Below, one piece after another: positions 42,290-53,780 of a DNA stretch of 64,000 nucleotides. Location: positions 4,650,001 through 4,714,000 of the forward strand of contig JBHGNT010000014.1 of the NCBI GenBank assembly GCA_043228905.1, in the 5' to 3' direction. Below the pieces are notes generated by a model. It saw nothing but the letters and a program-made list of their open reading frames with translations, made no database searches and was not told the origin of the DNA. The position numbers were made by a program, and so were the translations under genes. This stretch comes from Azolla caroliniana. Lineage: Eukaryota; Polypodiophyta. How positions within the stretch are numbered: the first letter of the stretch is position 1; the number at the start of each line of letters is the position of its first letter.

Positions 42290-43096
42290 ATGGAAGAGTC
42301 GTTTGACGGCATGTTCAAGATCACCGGTTCCAACTACTCAATGTGGAAGTCGAAGATGAGGGACATGCTGGTGGTTAAAGCTCTTTGGTTGCCGGTACAG
42401 TTCGGGGACAAGAAACCAGATAAGATCGATGCTGCAACATGGGAGGTGATGCACATGAAGATGACGGCGTACATCCAGTGCCTCGTCAACATGAGCCTAT
42501 ACAAGAACTTCAATGAAGAAAGTAAGGCTCATGAACTCTAGGAGAAGATCGGCATCATGTTCCAGAACAAAAATGCCGTTAATCGGGTTTTGGTATTCCA
42601 AAAGTTAGTGAGGCTTTGGTACCAAGACAACTCCAGTATGGCAGAGCACATGAATGCCTTCCAGGGGCTAATACACCAAGCCACCTCGTGGAAGTACCTC
42701 TCGCAGATGAGGTACTCACATTGCTCCTGCTCGATTCCCTCATGGATAGTTGGGAGATGTTAGGTGTCATGTTGGGCAACGTCAGGCCAGAAGGAAAGCA
42801 GTTGTCCTTAACAAGGGTAAAATCAAGCTTACCGAAAGGACTGAGAGTCCAGAACCGATCCGAAAGCCTTGGTCACGGAAGATGACCAAAACCGGGGAAG
42901 AGGCCGGTATCGGAGTCCCCAAAACCGGGACAAATCAAGGACGAGGTTGAAGTCAAGGGGGAGGCCTACTTGCTTCTACTGTGGGAAGCTAGAGCACTTC
43001 CAGAAGAACTATTAGCATTTCCAGAAAGAGAAAGGGGCTGACACCACCGATCCGAAGAAGAGTTCAAACCAGAGAGGTCCAGATCGGAAAGGAACG
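42290..43096 (+). pseudogene. Cop-7 gag
   Basis: ATG at 42290 (MEESFDGMFKITGSNYSMWK). It is near-identical in design to Cop-3 gag (MRDMLVVKALWLPVQFGDKK, NKNAVNRVLVFQKLVRLWYQ). A TAG replaces the W codon in HELWEK at 42539-42541, and frameshifts follow near 42690 and 42830. The knuckle near 42970-43015 reads CFYCGKLEHFQKN, having lost the last Cys (tattag). Confidence 0.88.
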
Positions 43097-45600
43097 TTGG
43101 CGATCATGACAAGTGAAGAAGAACTGATGCTCATTATCGAGGAGAATGAGTTAAATCTTGTCGGTGATGAGACAACGTGGGTTGTCGATTCCGGAGCGTC
43201 GTTCCACCTAACACCGGACCAGAGGTGGTTCTCATCCTACACAGTCGGAGATCACAGTTGTATCCGGATGGGGAATGAAGGTACATGCCGAATTGTCGGC
43301 ATAGGAGATGTGTTGTTGACGACATCAACCGAATGCAAATTGCTGCTGACAGATGTCCGACACGTTCCGGAGGTTCGGTTGAACCTGATATCAGCCAATC
43401 GGTTAGATGATGAAGGCTACACGAGTAGAATCCAGAACAGAGCCATGAAGTTCAGCAAAGGAAGCTTGATCGTGGCTAGAGCCCGGAAGATCAACCCGAT
43501 GTACCTCAACACGATATGCCGGGAAGAAGTGAACGTAGCATCCGACACTGCCAGTGAGTTGTGACACAAGAGGTTGTGCCATATGTGCCAGAAGGGGATG
43601 CGGAGACTTGCCGAAGACAACCTCATTCCAGAGGTGAAAGACGTGCATCTTGTGAAGTGCACCGATTGCTTGGCCGACAAGCAAAACCGAACCTCCTTCT
43701 GGTCAAGACCACCAATGAGACGAAATGCACCATTGCAGCTGGTGCATACCGATGTGTGTCAAGTCGACATGAAGTCACATGCCGGATCGCAGTACTTCGT
43801 GACGTTCATAGATGACCACAACCGGCAGTTGTGGGTCTCACCATTGAAGACAAAGGATTAGGTGTTGTTTGTCTTCAAGGAGCTCCACGCGAGAGTGGAA
43901 AGAGAAACCGGCCGGAAGCTGAAGGCGGTTTGAGCAAATAATGGAGGTGAATACCAGAGGCAGTTCGAGGAGTACTGTCGGTCGAAGGGCTCGAATTTAC
44001 CGTTCCTAACACGCCGGAATTGAACGGGCTGGCTGAACGGATGAACCAGACCATAATGGAGAGAGTTTGAAGCATGCTATCACATGCCAAGCTACCCAAG
44101 ACGTTTTGGGCTGAGGCGTTGATGACAACGACCTACGTGATAAACAGATCACCCTCAACACCCTTGGATGGAGACACACCATAGAGAGTATGGACCAGTA
44201 AAGACGTGTCTTACCGGCATCTGAAGGTGTTCGGGTGTCTCACTTATGTGCATGTTGCGAAGGCCAAGAGAGCAAAGTTGGATCCGAAATCCCGGCCCTA
44301 CATATTCCTTGGATACGACGATGATGAGTTTGGTTATCAAGTGTGGGATCTGGTCGACAAGAAGTTGGGATATAGTCTTCATGGAAGATAAGACCATTGC
44401 TGACTGGGAGTCGGAGAAAAAGATAATGAATTCCGGGTCGACAGGCAAAGATCAGCTGAAGGAGCTGAGGACCCATCTGGTCGAAAGCCGGATGAGACTC
44501 GAAGAACCAACCGGATTCAGAGCAGAAACCCAACCGAACGGAGAAGAAGAAGAGGAAACTGAAACCGGAACTGGACAAGACCCCGAAACAGATTCGGATG
44601 AGGAACAAATGGAAGAACCGGTTGCCATAAACCAAGGACGAAGATATCCTCTTTGAGAGAGAACAGCCCCCCGGAGATTTCCGGATGCAGAGCACGTATT
44701 ACTGACCGATCAGGGGGAGCCACAAAGCTTCGAAGAAGCAAAGAGAGACACCCACAGCCGCAAGTGGTTAAGGGCCATGCAAGACGAAATGGATTCCCTG
44801 CATGAGAACCACACATATGAATTGACGGAGCTGTCGAAAGGAAAGAGAGAACTCCAGAATAAGTGGGTGTACAAGCTGAAACCGGGAGACGTCAGAAATC
44901 CAGCAAAAGAAAGGTGTGGATTTCGATGAGATCTTTGCCCCGGTAGTAATGATGACATCCTTTCCAATGGTATTGGGCATAGCGGCAATCATGGACCTCA
45001 AGGTAAAGCAACTGGATGTCAAGACGACATTCCTACATGGCGACCTCGAAGAAGAGATCTACATGCATCAACCGGAAGGATTTGAGAAGAAAGGGAAGGA
45101 GCACCTAGTGTGCTAGCTGAAGAAGAGCCTATATGGTTAGAAGCAAGCTCCCCCAAAATGATACCGGAAGTTCGACTCCTTCATGATGGATCAAGGGTAC
45201 CAGAATATGCAAGCCGGTCATTGTGTGTTTGTGAAGAAATTTGACAGAAGAGATTTCCTGATATTGCTCCTTTATGTGGATGATATGTTGATCGTCAGAC
45301 GTAACCAAGTGAAGACACGGATGCTGAAGAAGGCTCTAAACCGGACCTTCTCAATGAAAGACTTTGGTCCAACAAGACAGATTTTGGGGATGCACATCAT
45401 CCAGGACTGGTCGTAGAAGTTGTTGTGGTTGTCACAGGAAAAGTACGTGACAAAGGTGCTTCAAAGGTTCAACATGTCAGAAGCAAAAACCGGTTGGATC
45501 GACACTTCTGGAAAATTGTAAGTTTTCTAGAAAGCAGAGCCTGAAGACAAAGGCAGAGAAGTCGAATATGATGAAGATACCATATGCCTCTACAGTCGGA
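43097..45600 (+). pseudogene. Cop-7 pol: protease, integrase, RT
   Basis: Protease WVVDSGASFHLTPDQRWFSSY at about 43177. Pre-integrase and integrase: a stop falls in SEL*HKRLCHMCQKGM at 43562, HTDVCQVDMKSHAGSQYFVT, and A*ANNGGEYQRQFEEYC. A deletion removes part of the GIRLEF region. RT reads DFDEIFAPVVMMTS, VKQLDVKTTFLHGDLEEE and LLYVDDMLIVRRNQVK, with KTGWIDTSGKL frames shifted. It ends at PYAST near 45597, where the Cop-8 remnant LTR begins. Confidence 0.88.
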
Positions 45601-45601
45601 A

Positions 45602-45683
45602 TCTCATTAAAACTTCATCTCATTTTCTGTTGCTATCCGGTTGAGCCAGTTCTGTCTAATGCTTCCGCACATTAACATTCACA
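45602..45683 (+). repeat. Remnant of Cop-8 5' LTR
   Basis: Only the last approximately 82 bp survive, matching 50945-51026 (aaacttcatctcattttctg, then cttccgcacattaacattcaca). The PBS tggtatcagagc follows directly, with no spacer. Confidence 0.88.
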
Positions 45684-45777
45684 TGGTATCAGAGCGCGAG
45701 GGTTGACAACCTCTGCATCCAACATCTGCTTCCGTAGACAAACCCTAGAACCCGGTAACAACAAATAGAGAGAAGAT

Positions 45778-46755
45778 ATGGACAGAGGAATGGCGAGTTC
45801 ATTTCCAACAGAGAAGCTCAACAGGAGCAATTATGCGTCCTAGTCATATAAAATGCACCAATACCTGCTGGGGCATGGATATTGGAGCTTCGTGGAAGGA
45901 ACAAATGAAGTAGTACCGGAGCTGTCACACAAAGACTTCCCGGTATGGGAGCAAGGAGTGAGTCGGGTACTGTACTGTCTCGTGTCCAGTGTGCATGATC
46001 AAATGCTCAGCTACATCAAGGATGCAAAGATGCCGAAGGACACCTGGGAAAATCTACGGAAGATTTTCGCCGCAAGTACCACAACTCGTAAGTTGCAGCT
46101 CCGGCAAGAGCTGAACAACATCCGGCAAAGAGACATGTCAGTTACGGACTACAACACCAAGATAAAGGAGATTTGCGATGCACTTGGGTCCATCAACGTG
46201 ATGGAGGACGAAGACGAGATGGTACAAATCTGCCTCGGTGGTCTAGCGCAAAGGTATGGGCCAATCCGAACAACGATCTGCACCCGAGAGAAACCACCGT
46301 CCTTCTTCGACTTCCAATCGATGTTGATGGTCAAAGAAAACCACGCGAGTGGGTCAAGGACCACTCAATCGGACGGCCGGATGTTGTACACGGAGACAGA
46401 TCGGACCCATGGACAAGGTGGACAAGGTGGACAAGGTGGCTCGGCACGCAATGGAGGCGACCGACAAGAGCAGGACCAGAGGCACAAGGGATGTGCTGAC
46501 AGCAGTTCCGGAACCTCCACAAGTAGGGGGAGTCAAAGCGGCACTGGGAACTGGCAAGGAAAGGCTAACACGGAATGTTGGCCCTTTTTGCCGGCAAGGG
46601 CCACTGGGAAAGCGAGTTCTGGAAGAAGCGCGCCAATTCCGAAAAATCCGGATCCGACAAAACCGGTCGGGAGAACCGGCAAAGCTCGCACTATGCGAAA
46701 GGATCGGAAGGATCCGGAACTGGGAAAACCAGTAAAGGGCCAGCCTTCGTGTTGA
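45778..46755 (+). pseudogene. Cop-8 gag (one nonsense codon)
   Basis: ATG at 45778 (MDRGMASSFPTEKLNRSNYA), then TAG where a Trp is expected (S*SYKMHQYL), then open for 300 codons. UBN2-type capsid: HGYWSFVEGTNEVVPE, TWENLRKIFAASTTTRKLQL and DYNTKIKEICDALGSI. A Gly-Gln repeat (GQGGQGGQGG) and a basic tail follow. The zinc knuckle is split across frames near 46570 (GKGHWESEFWKKR lies in the next frame), so a shift separates gag from protease. Confidence 0.88.
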
Positions 46756-48500
46756 AGCACAAGGCTAACTCGATGAAGAAGACTACTTTTGGATCGGAGG
46801 AAGTATGGTGCGTTGATTCCGGAGCGTCCAACCACATGACGAGCCATGAAGAGTGGTTGTCCTTTTTGGAGAAACCGGAACAACCGGGGATTGTTGAAAC
46901 TGGAGACGACACCCCTCACCCGATTGTGCATGTCGGAGAAGTCCCTTTAAGCCATGTTGGAAAAAAGGGGAAGCTGATGAACGTACTACACGTTCCGACA
47001 ATCACAAAGAACTTGGTCTCAGTTGGACAAATCGTCGACCAGGGGATGCAGGTGCGGTTTACACACCTAGGGTGCTTCATCAAGGAAGAGGGCCGGATAA
47101 TTGCGCAAGGGCGCAGAGACGGGAGGATGTTCATCCTTAATACTAATAATGTCAACACCGCTATGTTTGCGAAAGGGCAGAAGGTCGAATCGGACATCGA
47201 CCTGTGGCACAAGCAAATCGGCCACGTCAATTATCGGAGGCGTCAAGACCTGCAATCGAAACAAGTCTTTTTCGGTTTGCTGAAATTTAGCGGCCAGAAG
47301 GCCGAAATTTGTGAAGCCTGCCAACTCGGGAAGCAACACCGGCTTCCATTCCCACAGATCCAAACCGGAGCCATAACCAACTCGATTTAATCCATTCGGA
47401 TGTATGGGCACCAACACAAAACGTTAGTCTTGGCGGGAATCGGTATTTCGTCTCCTTCATCGATGACTAAAGCTAGCACATGTGGATCTACCTCATCGAG
47501 AGGAAGAGCGAAGTCTTCGAGTGTTTCCAGAACCTTCAAAACTTGGTTGAACGGGAAACGGAGAGGAAGATCAAGTGCCTGCGGTCGAATGGCGGGAAAG
47601 AATACTTTTCCAGCCAATTCAACAGTTCAAATAGGAATTTGTACGTTCAAACCGTGCGTGTTATCTGCAGCAAAACGGAATTTAGAGAGAATTTAGTTGC
47701 AGGTACACACCAGAGCAAAACGGTGTGGCCGAAAGGAAGAACTAGTCGATTGTCGATGCGGCAAGGGAAATGCTGGAGGAGAAGATCATTCCCCACTTCT
47801 ACTGGGCTGAGGCGGTCCAGACGGCCGTCTACATCCAAAACCGGATCGGTGACAAGGTGTCAGCACATGAGCTGTATTTCGGGCGAAAGCCGAATTTGAG
47901 ACACCTTCGGATATTCGGTAGCATAGCATTTGTGCATGTACCGGATGAGAAACGGAGGAAGCTGGATCCGAAGTCGGAGAAGTGCATTCTAGTCGATTAC
48001 TCGCATGAGCAAAAGGGGTATAAGTGCTTTAACCGCCGGACTAAGCAGGTCCGAGTAAGCCAAGATGTCAAGTTTGATGAGACGGCATCATGGTACTCCT
48101 TACCGACTCCAACTCTCGACGAAGACCCGATTCCGAAAGATGAGGCTAGTGAGCCCGAGGAGGTCCAGGTAGAAGATGAAGACTTCGGCACTCTAGAAGA
48201 GAGTCCGATCTCAGTCCGGCTAAGTGGACCGAATGAGCGGCTGAGTCGAGATGACTAGTCGGATGAGGAACCAACGAGTAGTGGAGACTCTACCGTGCTC
48301 TCCCCGCGCAAGGAACCGAGGAGACGGTTCATGCGCAAAGAGAAGGGGAAGAAGAAGATGTTGGAATACGAAACCGGCAACTTTGAGTCGGATCGGAGCA
48401 AATCTGACTCCGGAGAGGATGAAGGCGGATCTTCGGGAACGAAGTCCGACCTGGCCAAGAAGGGCCCCAAACCGGGTAATACCAAGTTACGCCAGTCTTC
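46756..48500 (+). pseudogene. Cop-8 protease and integrase
   Basis: The frame open from 46575 to 47390 holds protease VWCVDSGASNHMTSHEEWL and the zinc site LWHKQIGHVNYRRRQ with CEACQLGKQHRLPF. A shift near 47385 leads to the first catalytic Asp region (HSDVWAPTQN, SFIDD*). RSNGGKEYFSSQF (47580) is the second, with D replaced by N. KCWRRRSFPTSTG-type shifts follow. HFYWAEAVQTAVYIQNRIGD, FGSIAFVHVPDEKRRKLDPK and QDVKFDETASWY complete the domain. An acidic and Ser-rich linker follows to about 48500. Confidence 0.85.
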
Positions 48501-48527
48501 CCACCTGAAGAACCTTGTTATGCGTTC

Positions 48528-50060
48528 ATGACTAAGGTGGCGGAAGTGTGTGAGCCGAAGAGCTACGCAGAAGCGGCAAAGGACACAAATTGGTGTGCCG
48601 CTATGGAGGAAGAAATGCAGGCACTAGATGCCAACGACACATGGGACCTCGTTGACCCTCCCCGACACTGTAAACCGATCAGTTGCAAATGGGTGTACAA
48701 GGTAAAGTACAATGATGACGGTTTGGTTCACCGGTACAAGGCCCGGTTAGTGGCGAAGGGATACGCACAGACTCAGGGAATCGATTACGATGAGACCTTC
48801 GTCCCGGTAGCGAAGATGATGACAGTTCGTGTGGTACTGGCGGTTGATTTGGCAAGGGGGTGGCATCTTCACCAGATGGACATGAAGAATGCGTTTCTTC
48901 AAGGTGACCTTGAAGAACGGGTCTATATGATCCAACCTCCCGGTTTTCAGTCAGAGATGAACAAGTCGGCGGTGTGCCGGCTTAAGAAGTCGCTTTACGA
49001 TCTGAAACAAGCCCCCTAAGCTTGGAATGCGAAGATCACGCACCGGTTGCATAAGATGGGGTTTGTGACCTCAAAATCCGACTCGTCGTTGTTCATCCGG
49101 CAAGGTCTGGACGGTCCGGTTTGCATCCTACTTTATGTTGATGATTTAGTCATCACCAGACCGGACTCAATGAAATCAGCCGAGTAAAGTCCCAACTGTC
49201 GGACGCATTTGAAATGAAGGACCTGGGTGACCTTCATTATTTTCTTGGGATCGAGGTGATCCGAACACCCGATGGCATATTGCTCTCACAACGACACTAT
49301 GTGTTGAATATGTTGTACAAGTTCGGTATGATGGAGTGTCGACCTATCTCCACACCCTTGGACCGGAACCAGAAGCTTTGTCCCAACTCCGGACCAGCCT
49401 GCGATGAGAAACGATTCCGAAAAATCATCGGAAGCCTGATATACTTGACAATCACTCGACTCGACCTCAGTTACCCGGTTAGAGTGATCAACAAGTTCAT
49501 GCAGAAGCTGACCCTCGAGCACCTTCAGTGCACACACCGAATACTCCGGTATGTGAGCGGCAGGAAGGACCAGGGACTGTTATACTGATGTGGTATAGCT
49601 GGGAAGCTATTCGGATATACTGATGCCAACTAGGTTGGTGATGCATCGGATCGTCGATCCACCTCCGGCTACATGTTTTCTCTGGGTAGCGCGGCTATTG
49701 CGTGGAGCAGCAAAAACCAGCCAACAGTGGCTCTGTCGAGCACTAAGGCTGAATACCGGGGCACTATCGATGCCACCTGTGAAGCCATCTGGCTTCGGCG
49801 ACTGTTGCGAGACCTACGGATTGAGGTACCGACCCCGATCCTGATCTACTGTGACAACATGAGCAGCATTCAGCTCGCCAAGAACCCCGTGTTCCATGCT
49901 CGGACAAAGCACATGGAATTCCACTATCACTTTGTGCGTAAGCGGGTTTTGAGTAGTGAAGTAGAACTTTGGTATGTTTAGACGGATTGGCAAATTGCCA
50001 ATATCTTCACCAAACCGCTCGGATCGGACAAGTTGCAGCACTTCACCGAAATGCTTGGTG
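48528..50060 (+). pseudogene. Cop-8 RT and RNase H
   Basis: RT begins [20 protein letters not shown] and contains [20 protein letters not shown] and a stop after KQAP (49018). CILLYVDDLVITRPDS follows at about 49125-49165, then a 1-base shift, then MKDLGDLHYFLGIEV. RNase [41 protein letters not shown] and [23 protein letters not shown] at 49979 follows ELWYV, and the same frame continues through IANIFTKPLGSDKLQHF. Catalytic motifs are mostly kept; at least four inactivating changes. Confidence 0.88.
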
Positions 50061-50569
50061 TTCAGCATCTCGACGTGTCGCACTTGCACTTGAGGGGGAG
50101 AAAAGGAATGGGAACGGATGGCACCGGACAAGGAGCTGGAGAGGAAGAAAGAACCAACAAAGGGGGAGACAAGAGGAAAAAGGAAGCCGAGCCGACCAGA
50201 AGAAAATGGCCAAGACCCGAACATGGTCCGGTGTGGTGAAGGGCCTAAAACTGGAAGACGAGTTGGAGAACACCGACTCAGACAAGAGTTGGAACGAATC
50301 GAAGGAAATTGATTCGTTTCAAGATTCGGAGAAGCCGGATCAACTAAAGGCCAAGTGGACACGGACGCGGCGGAAGTCGACGCCAACACGAAGGAACCGA
50401 CGGGTCGACAAGCGCCAGAGTCACAGCAACGAGGGAGTTGAAATGGGCCTGTTGAGCAGACAAGCCGATGCGAGCGAGGCGGAGCAATGCCAGAAGGAGC
50501 CGAGTAGAAGAACCGGCTGCCGCAGACACTAACACCACGATCCGACCTCAAGTTAAGCTTGAGGGGGAG
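50061..50569 (+). other. Cop-8 3' extension with repeated purine tracts
   Basis: About 500 bp between the end of RNase H and the 3' LTR. Three PPT-like tracts occur: cttgagggggagaaaagg near 50089, aaagggggagacaagagg near 50159 and cttgagggggag at 50558-50569 directly before the LTR. Open frames here are basic and acidic without a recognised domain (for example TGQGAGEEERTNKGGDKRKK). Sireviruses are known for multiple PPTs and extra 3' sequence, but that assignment is only a suggestion. Confidence 0.55.
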
Positions 50570-51026
50570 TGTTGAGCAAGCAAGCTGAACCGGATCTGGA
50601 TTGGCTGAATAAGCCTAAGCCGGATCGGCATCCAGAAGGATGAGCTTATCGGTATCCGGATGGTATCCGGAAACAACCGATTGGATCGAGGAGCCAGATT
50701 GGAGAGCTGGATTTGAGCGGGAACTGGAAGCCTAGTAGTAGCCTAGACTACTAGGTAATCATTGTCTCGTAGTTAGTGTCAGTCGCACGTGTGAGCATTG
50801 AAGTACCTGTCAATACTTCTGTCAGTCCTTTATGGACTTGTATAAATAGTGTTGTTTAGCACGTTGTATGTACAGAGTTTTAGAGTTAATTTTTGAATAT
50901 AGTTTTATGTTCTACTCTCTCTTTCTCCTTTGTGTTTGAAGCTTTTCCATTAAATCTTCATCTCATTTTCTATTGCTATCCAGCTGAGCCGGTTCTGTCT
51001 GACGCTTCCGCACATTAACATTCACA
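50570..51026 (+). repeat. 3' LTR of Cop-8
   Basis: 457 bp from TGTTGAGCAAGC to CATTAACATTCACA. A TATA-like gtataaatagtg lies at about 50840. The U3 has repeated ccggat and gccgga words. Confidence 0.9.
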
Positions 51027-51388
51027 ACTATCAACAACGGAAGCGGAGTACATGGCACTTGTGGAAGCCGGCAAGGAAGTAATCTAGATGAAGGACTTCA
51101 TCGGAGAGCTAGTGATCCAACAGGAAGAATACCGGCTCTACTGCGACAGTCAGAGTGCCATCCACCTTGCGAAGAATACGGCCTACCATTCCCGGACCAA
51201 GCACATGCAAAGGAGATATCACTGGTTCCGAGAGAAGGTAGAAGATCAAGACTTCGTGCTGACGAAGATCCGCACAAAGGAGAACGGATCCGATATGCTG
51301 ACCAAGGTGCTTTCAACCAACACGTTGGACGTGTGTCGAAGACGGATCAGATTAACAAGAAATCCCATGCCGGAGTGAAGGGGGAGTT
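51027..51388 (+). pseudogene. Cop-7 RNase H, 3' part
   Basis: LSTTEAEYMALVEAGKEVI, one stop (TAG for Trp), then MKDFIGELVIQQEEYRLYCD, SQSAIHLAKNTAYHSRTKHM and ENGSDMLTKVLS. It ends MPE* with PPT gtgaagggggagtt directly before the LTR. Nearly identical to Cop-2 and Cop-3 in this region. Confidence 0.92.
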
Positions 51389-51636
51389 TGTTGGGAATTC
51401 GGTACTCCGGATGAGAGCCGGAGGAGCCGGATCGGATGAGCCGGATTCGGAAGGGTTCCGTATAAGATTTGGAAACCGGAACCAGTGAATCCGGATGGAT
51501 CTAGTGCAAACTGATTTATAAATAGCCCACTAAGTCATATAAGTATAAATATGACTTAGGGTAATCACTTTATAGTGATCACGATATAGAGTTGTTGTTG
51601 TACACAGACCAAGAGATAGAGAGAGACATAGAATGA
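51389..51636 (+). repeat. Truncated 3' LTR of Cop-7
   Basis: TGTTGGGAATTCGG ... gagagagacatagaatgag, matching the first half of 41746-42260 including AAGTATAAATATGACTTAGGG. It is broken near 51636, where Cop-9 pol begins on the other strand. Confidence 0.88.
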
Positions 51637-53339
51637 GTTTTGAGCTGTTGAACGTAGTCCTGAACAAAACAATATCGTATGTCTGTGCTTTGAGGTGTTG
51701 TGATGGACTGGATTTTGTGACAATGCGAAGGCGCCTTGATTGTCCTTGTAGACAACTTGGATGAAGTCATCCAACTTCTTATACGGGGGTCCTTGTTTCA
51801 GGCTGTATAGACTCTTCTTGAGTCTACGGACTAGATGTTCTTGGTCAGATACTATGAAGCCTTTCGGCAGCTCCATATAAATCTCCTCCTCTAGGTCACC
51901 ATGGAGGGATGGCCACGCATAAAGCGTAGGGTTGTCATTTTCACCACTGATGAAATTTTCTTATTTTGCTAAATGGAATTCATCTCTTACTCCATTGCCA
52001 GATGCAATGTGGCTGAATCAACTGATGTCGATGCTTCTTCATATGATGTCAATTCGCCGGCGTCTGTGAAGAAGATTCCAAGAGAGTACCTCTCCAGAGG
52101 CTATGATAGTCTTTCTAGGCTTCTTTCTTGGTATGACTGGGCTAGCTGGATCGGGTGTTTGAGTCAGATGGTCCAAAGCAGAAACATTCGGTTGTGCCAA
52201 CATAGCTTGACCCGATTCGGCTAACCATGAAGTCGATCTCTTGTTATGAGTTGGGTTATCATGAAGGGCCAATACTTCTAAGAAAGCTACCCTTTGGACT
52301 TCAATATGCCTATCGGCTGTCTTGTGCATGACTGACTGTTGAAGACAACGTCCGAACGTCAGACTATCTGTTTGTTCTCTCAATCCCAGAGTTGGTATCC
52401 AATTTCACCGTCTCATCCATAGCCAAGGAAAATGCATTTCTTGAACCTCAGTTTGAGCTTTCCGTGATCATCTTTCGGCATGAAGGCATATGTCTCGCAT
52501 CCAAAAATCTCAGCTTGCCATAATTCGGCTTCTTGTCAGTCCATTATTCCTAAGGTATTTGAAGTCTTGGAGGCTTGCTCAACGACATATTAATTATGTG
52601 TACTGCCGTAAATAGGGCCTCTGCGTAGAAGCCATCTGACGGTCCAAAGTGTTGGAGCATAGCAGCAATTCGTTCTTCACTTGTCCGAATCATTCGTTCG
52701 ACAATTCCATTCTTCACTTGTCCGAATCATTCGTTCGGCAATTCCATTCTTCTCCAGACTATATGGTGATGTATATTTACGTCGAATGTTGCGCTGCTGG
52801 CAAAATCTGACAAATTCCTCTTATTTGAATTCTCCTCTGGTGTCAAACCATAAGCTTTTCAGCTTCAAGCCGAACTAGTTCTCCATCATGGCAAGCCATT
52901 CAGAAAAGATTGAGAACACCCGATCTTTGGTTCTAGCCGGGTATGCCCACACCTTATGAGTCAAATCATCAATGAAGCTGATGTAGTAGGAAGCGTCGCC
53001 AAGGGACTGATGTGGCATGGGGCCATAGATGTCCGAATGGACCAAATTGAGTGGACTCGATTCTCTTGGTGCTATAGTCGAGTGAGAGGTTGCAGCTTGT
53101 TTGCCGTATTGGCAATGCTCAAAACATTGGTGGTCCACAAAGGAGAGTTTGGAGATGTATCCGGCTTTGGATAAATGCATTATGTCGACCTTGTTGACGT
53201 GTCCGAGTCGATCATGCCAAAGTGATGACACAGGAATATCAACTAGAAACAAGTCACCCTCTTCGAGTGTGACATATAGCCTAAGAATGCTCTTTCGGAC
53301 CTTGAGCAAGCAGGAGGTTCCCCCTATGAAGTATCCACC
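51637..53339 (-). pseudogene. Cop-9 pol: pre-integrase, integrase, RT/RNase H fragment
   Basis: From right to left on the minus strand: GYFIGGTSCLLKVRKSILRL and WHDRLGHVNKVDIMHLSKAG (pre-integrase), NLVHSDIYGPMPHQSLGDAS with SFIDDLTHKVWAY (integrase), and its C-terminal part to about 52380. A linker follows, then RT scraps ELPKGFIVSDQEHLVRRLKK with SLYSLKQGPPYKKLDDFIQ. By internal deletion these fuse directly to RNase H DNQGAFALSQNPVHHN. The catalytic YVDD region is absent. Its upstream half lies across Gyp-10 at 59735-61698. Confidence 0.85.
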
Positions 53340-53767
53340 TGTCAAGAATAGTACTGAGACAGAGAAGAAATTAGTACTAAGAGAGGAATATTAGTACTAA
53401 GAGGAATAGAGGGTGTAGAACACTTGAGAGAAGGAGACAGATAGACAGACAGTGTGAGAGATCGAGGGGGAGAAAATGATGATGACAGTGATATATTATG
53501 TTAAAAGAATATACAATGAAGGCTAGGAGGCTTAAGACTAGCGTTGAACCGATTTGGTTCGAAATAATGCCTTGTGCCTCCTTTTATAGTGTTCTCAAGA
53601 GTAATCCTGAAGCTTCTAGAATGTTCTAGAGAAATCTGGAATATACATTAATTTTCTATAGTAAAACTTAAAATAATATCCTACATATTACAATAGATAG
53701 TGTAATGGTCAAGAGCTCGACCCATGTAACATAAGGTCATGGGTTCGAGTCTTGCCATATCATGATA
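53340..53767 (-). repeat. 3' LTR of Gyp-10
   Basis: Contains the block gaacactt/cgagagaagg, the palindromic gcttctagaatgttctagag area, and near its right end a tRNA-like segment. A minus-strand PPT (AAAGCGGGGATAG, 53768-53780) adjoins it. Confidence 0.88.
53690..53760 (+). other. tRNA-like segment with A and B box motifs in LTR
   Basis: On the plus strand (antisense to the element) TAGTGTAATGG at 53698-53708 fits the Pol III A-box pattern TRGYNNARNNG. GGTTCGAGTCT at 53742-53752 fits the B-box GWTCRANNC, 44 bases on. A GACC/GGTC pair could close an anticodon-like arm. It is not a functional tRNA: acceptor pairing is not evident. The same segment is in the other LTR near 59650-59727. Confidence 0.6.
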
Positions 53768-53780
53768 CTATCCCCGCTTT

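Larger units (their letters stand above)
45602..51026 (+). mobile_element. Cop-8, copia element of a different lineage, inside Cop-7
   Basis: Plus-strand element with a 5' LTR remnant (45602-45683), a PBS abutting the LTR (45684-45695), gag 45778-46755, pol to about 50060, a 3' extension with repeated purine tracts, and a complete 3' LTR 50570-51026. Protein sequence differs from the Cop-2 group ([33 protein letters not shown]). No TSD can be tested because the 5' boundary is deleted. Confidence 0.9.
41746..51636 (+). mobile_element. Cop-7, decayed copia element carrying Cop-8
   Basis: 5' LTR 41746-42260, degenerate PBS (ctagtatcagagc, 42263-42275), gag from 42290, and pol to 45600 (PYASTVG). 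The sequence is then replaced by Cop-8 and resumes at 51027 with RNase H (LSTTEAEYMALVEAGKE). The 3' LTR is 51389-51636, truncated. About 100 RNase H codons between the two halves are missing, together with most of the Cop-8 5' LTR, so a deletion spanned the junction. Gag is the Cop-3 type. Confidence 0.9.
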
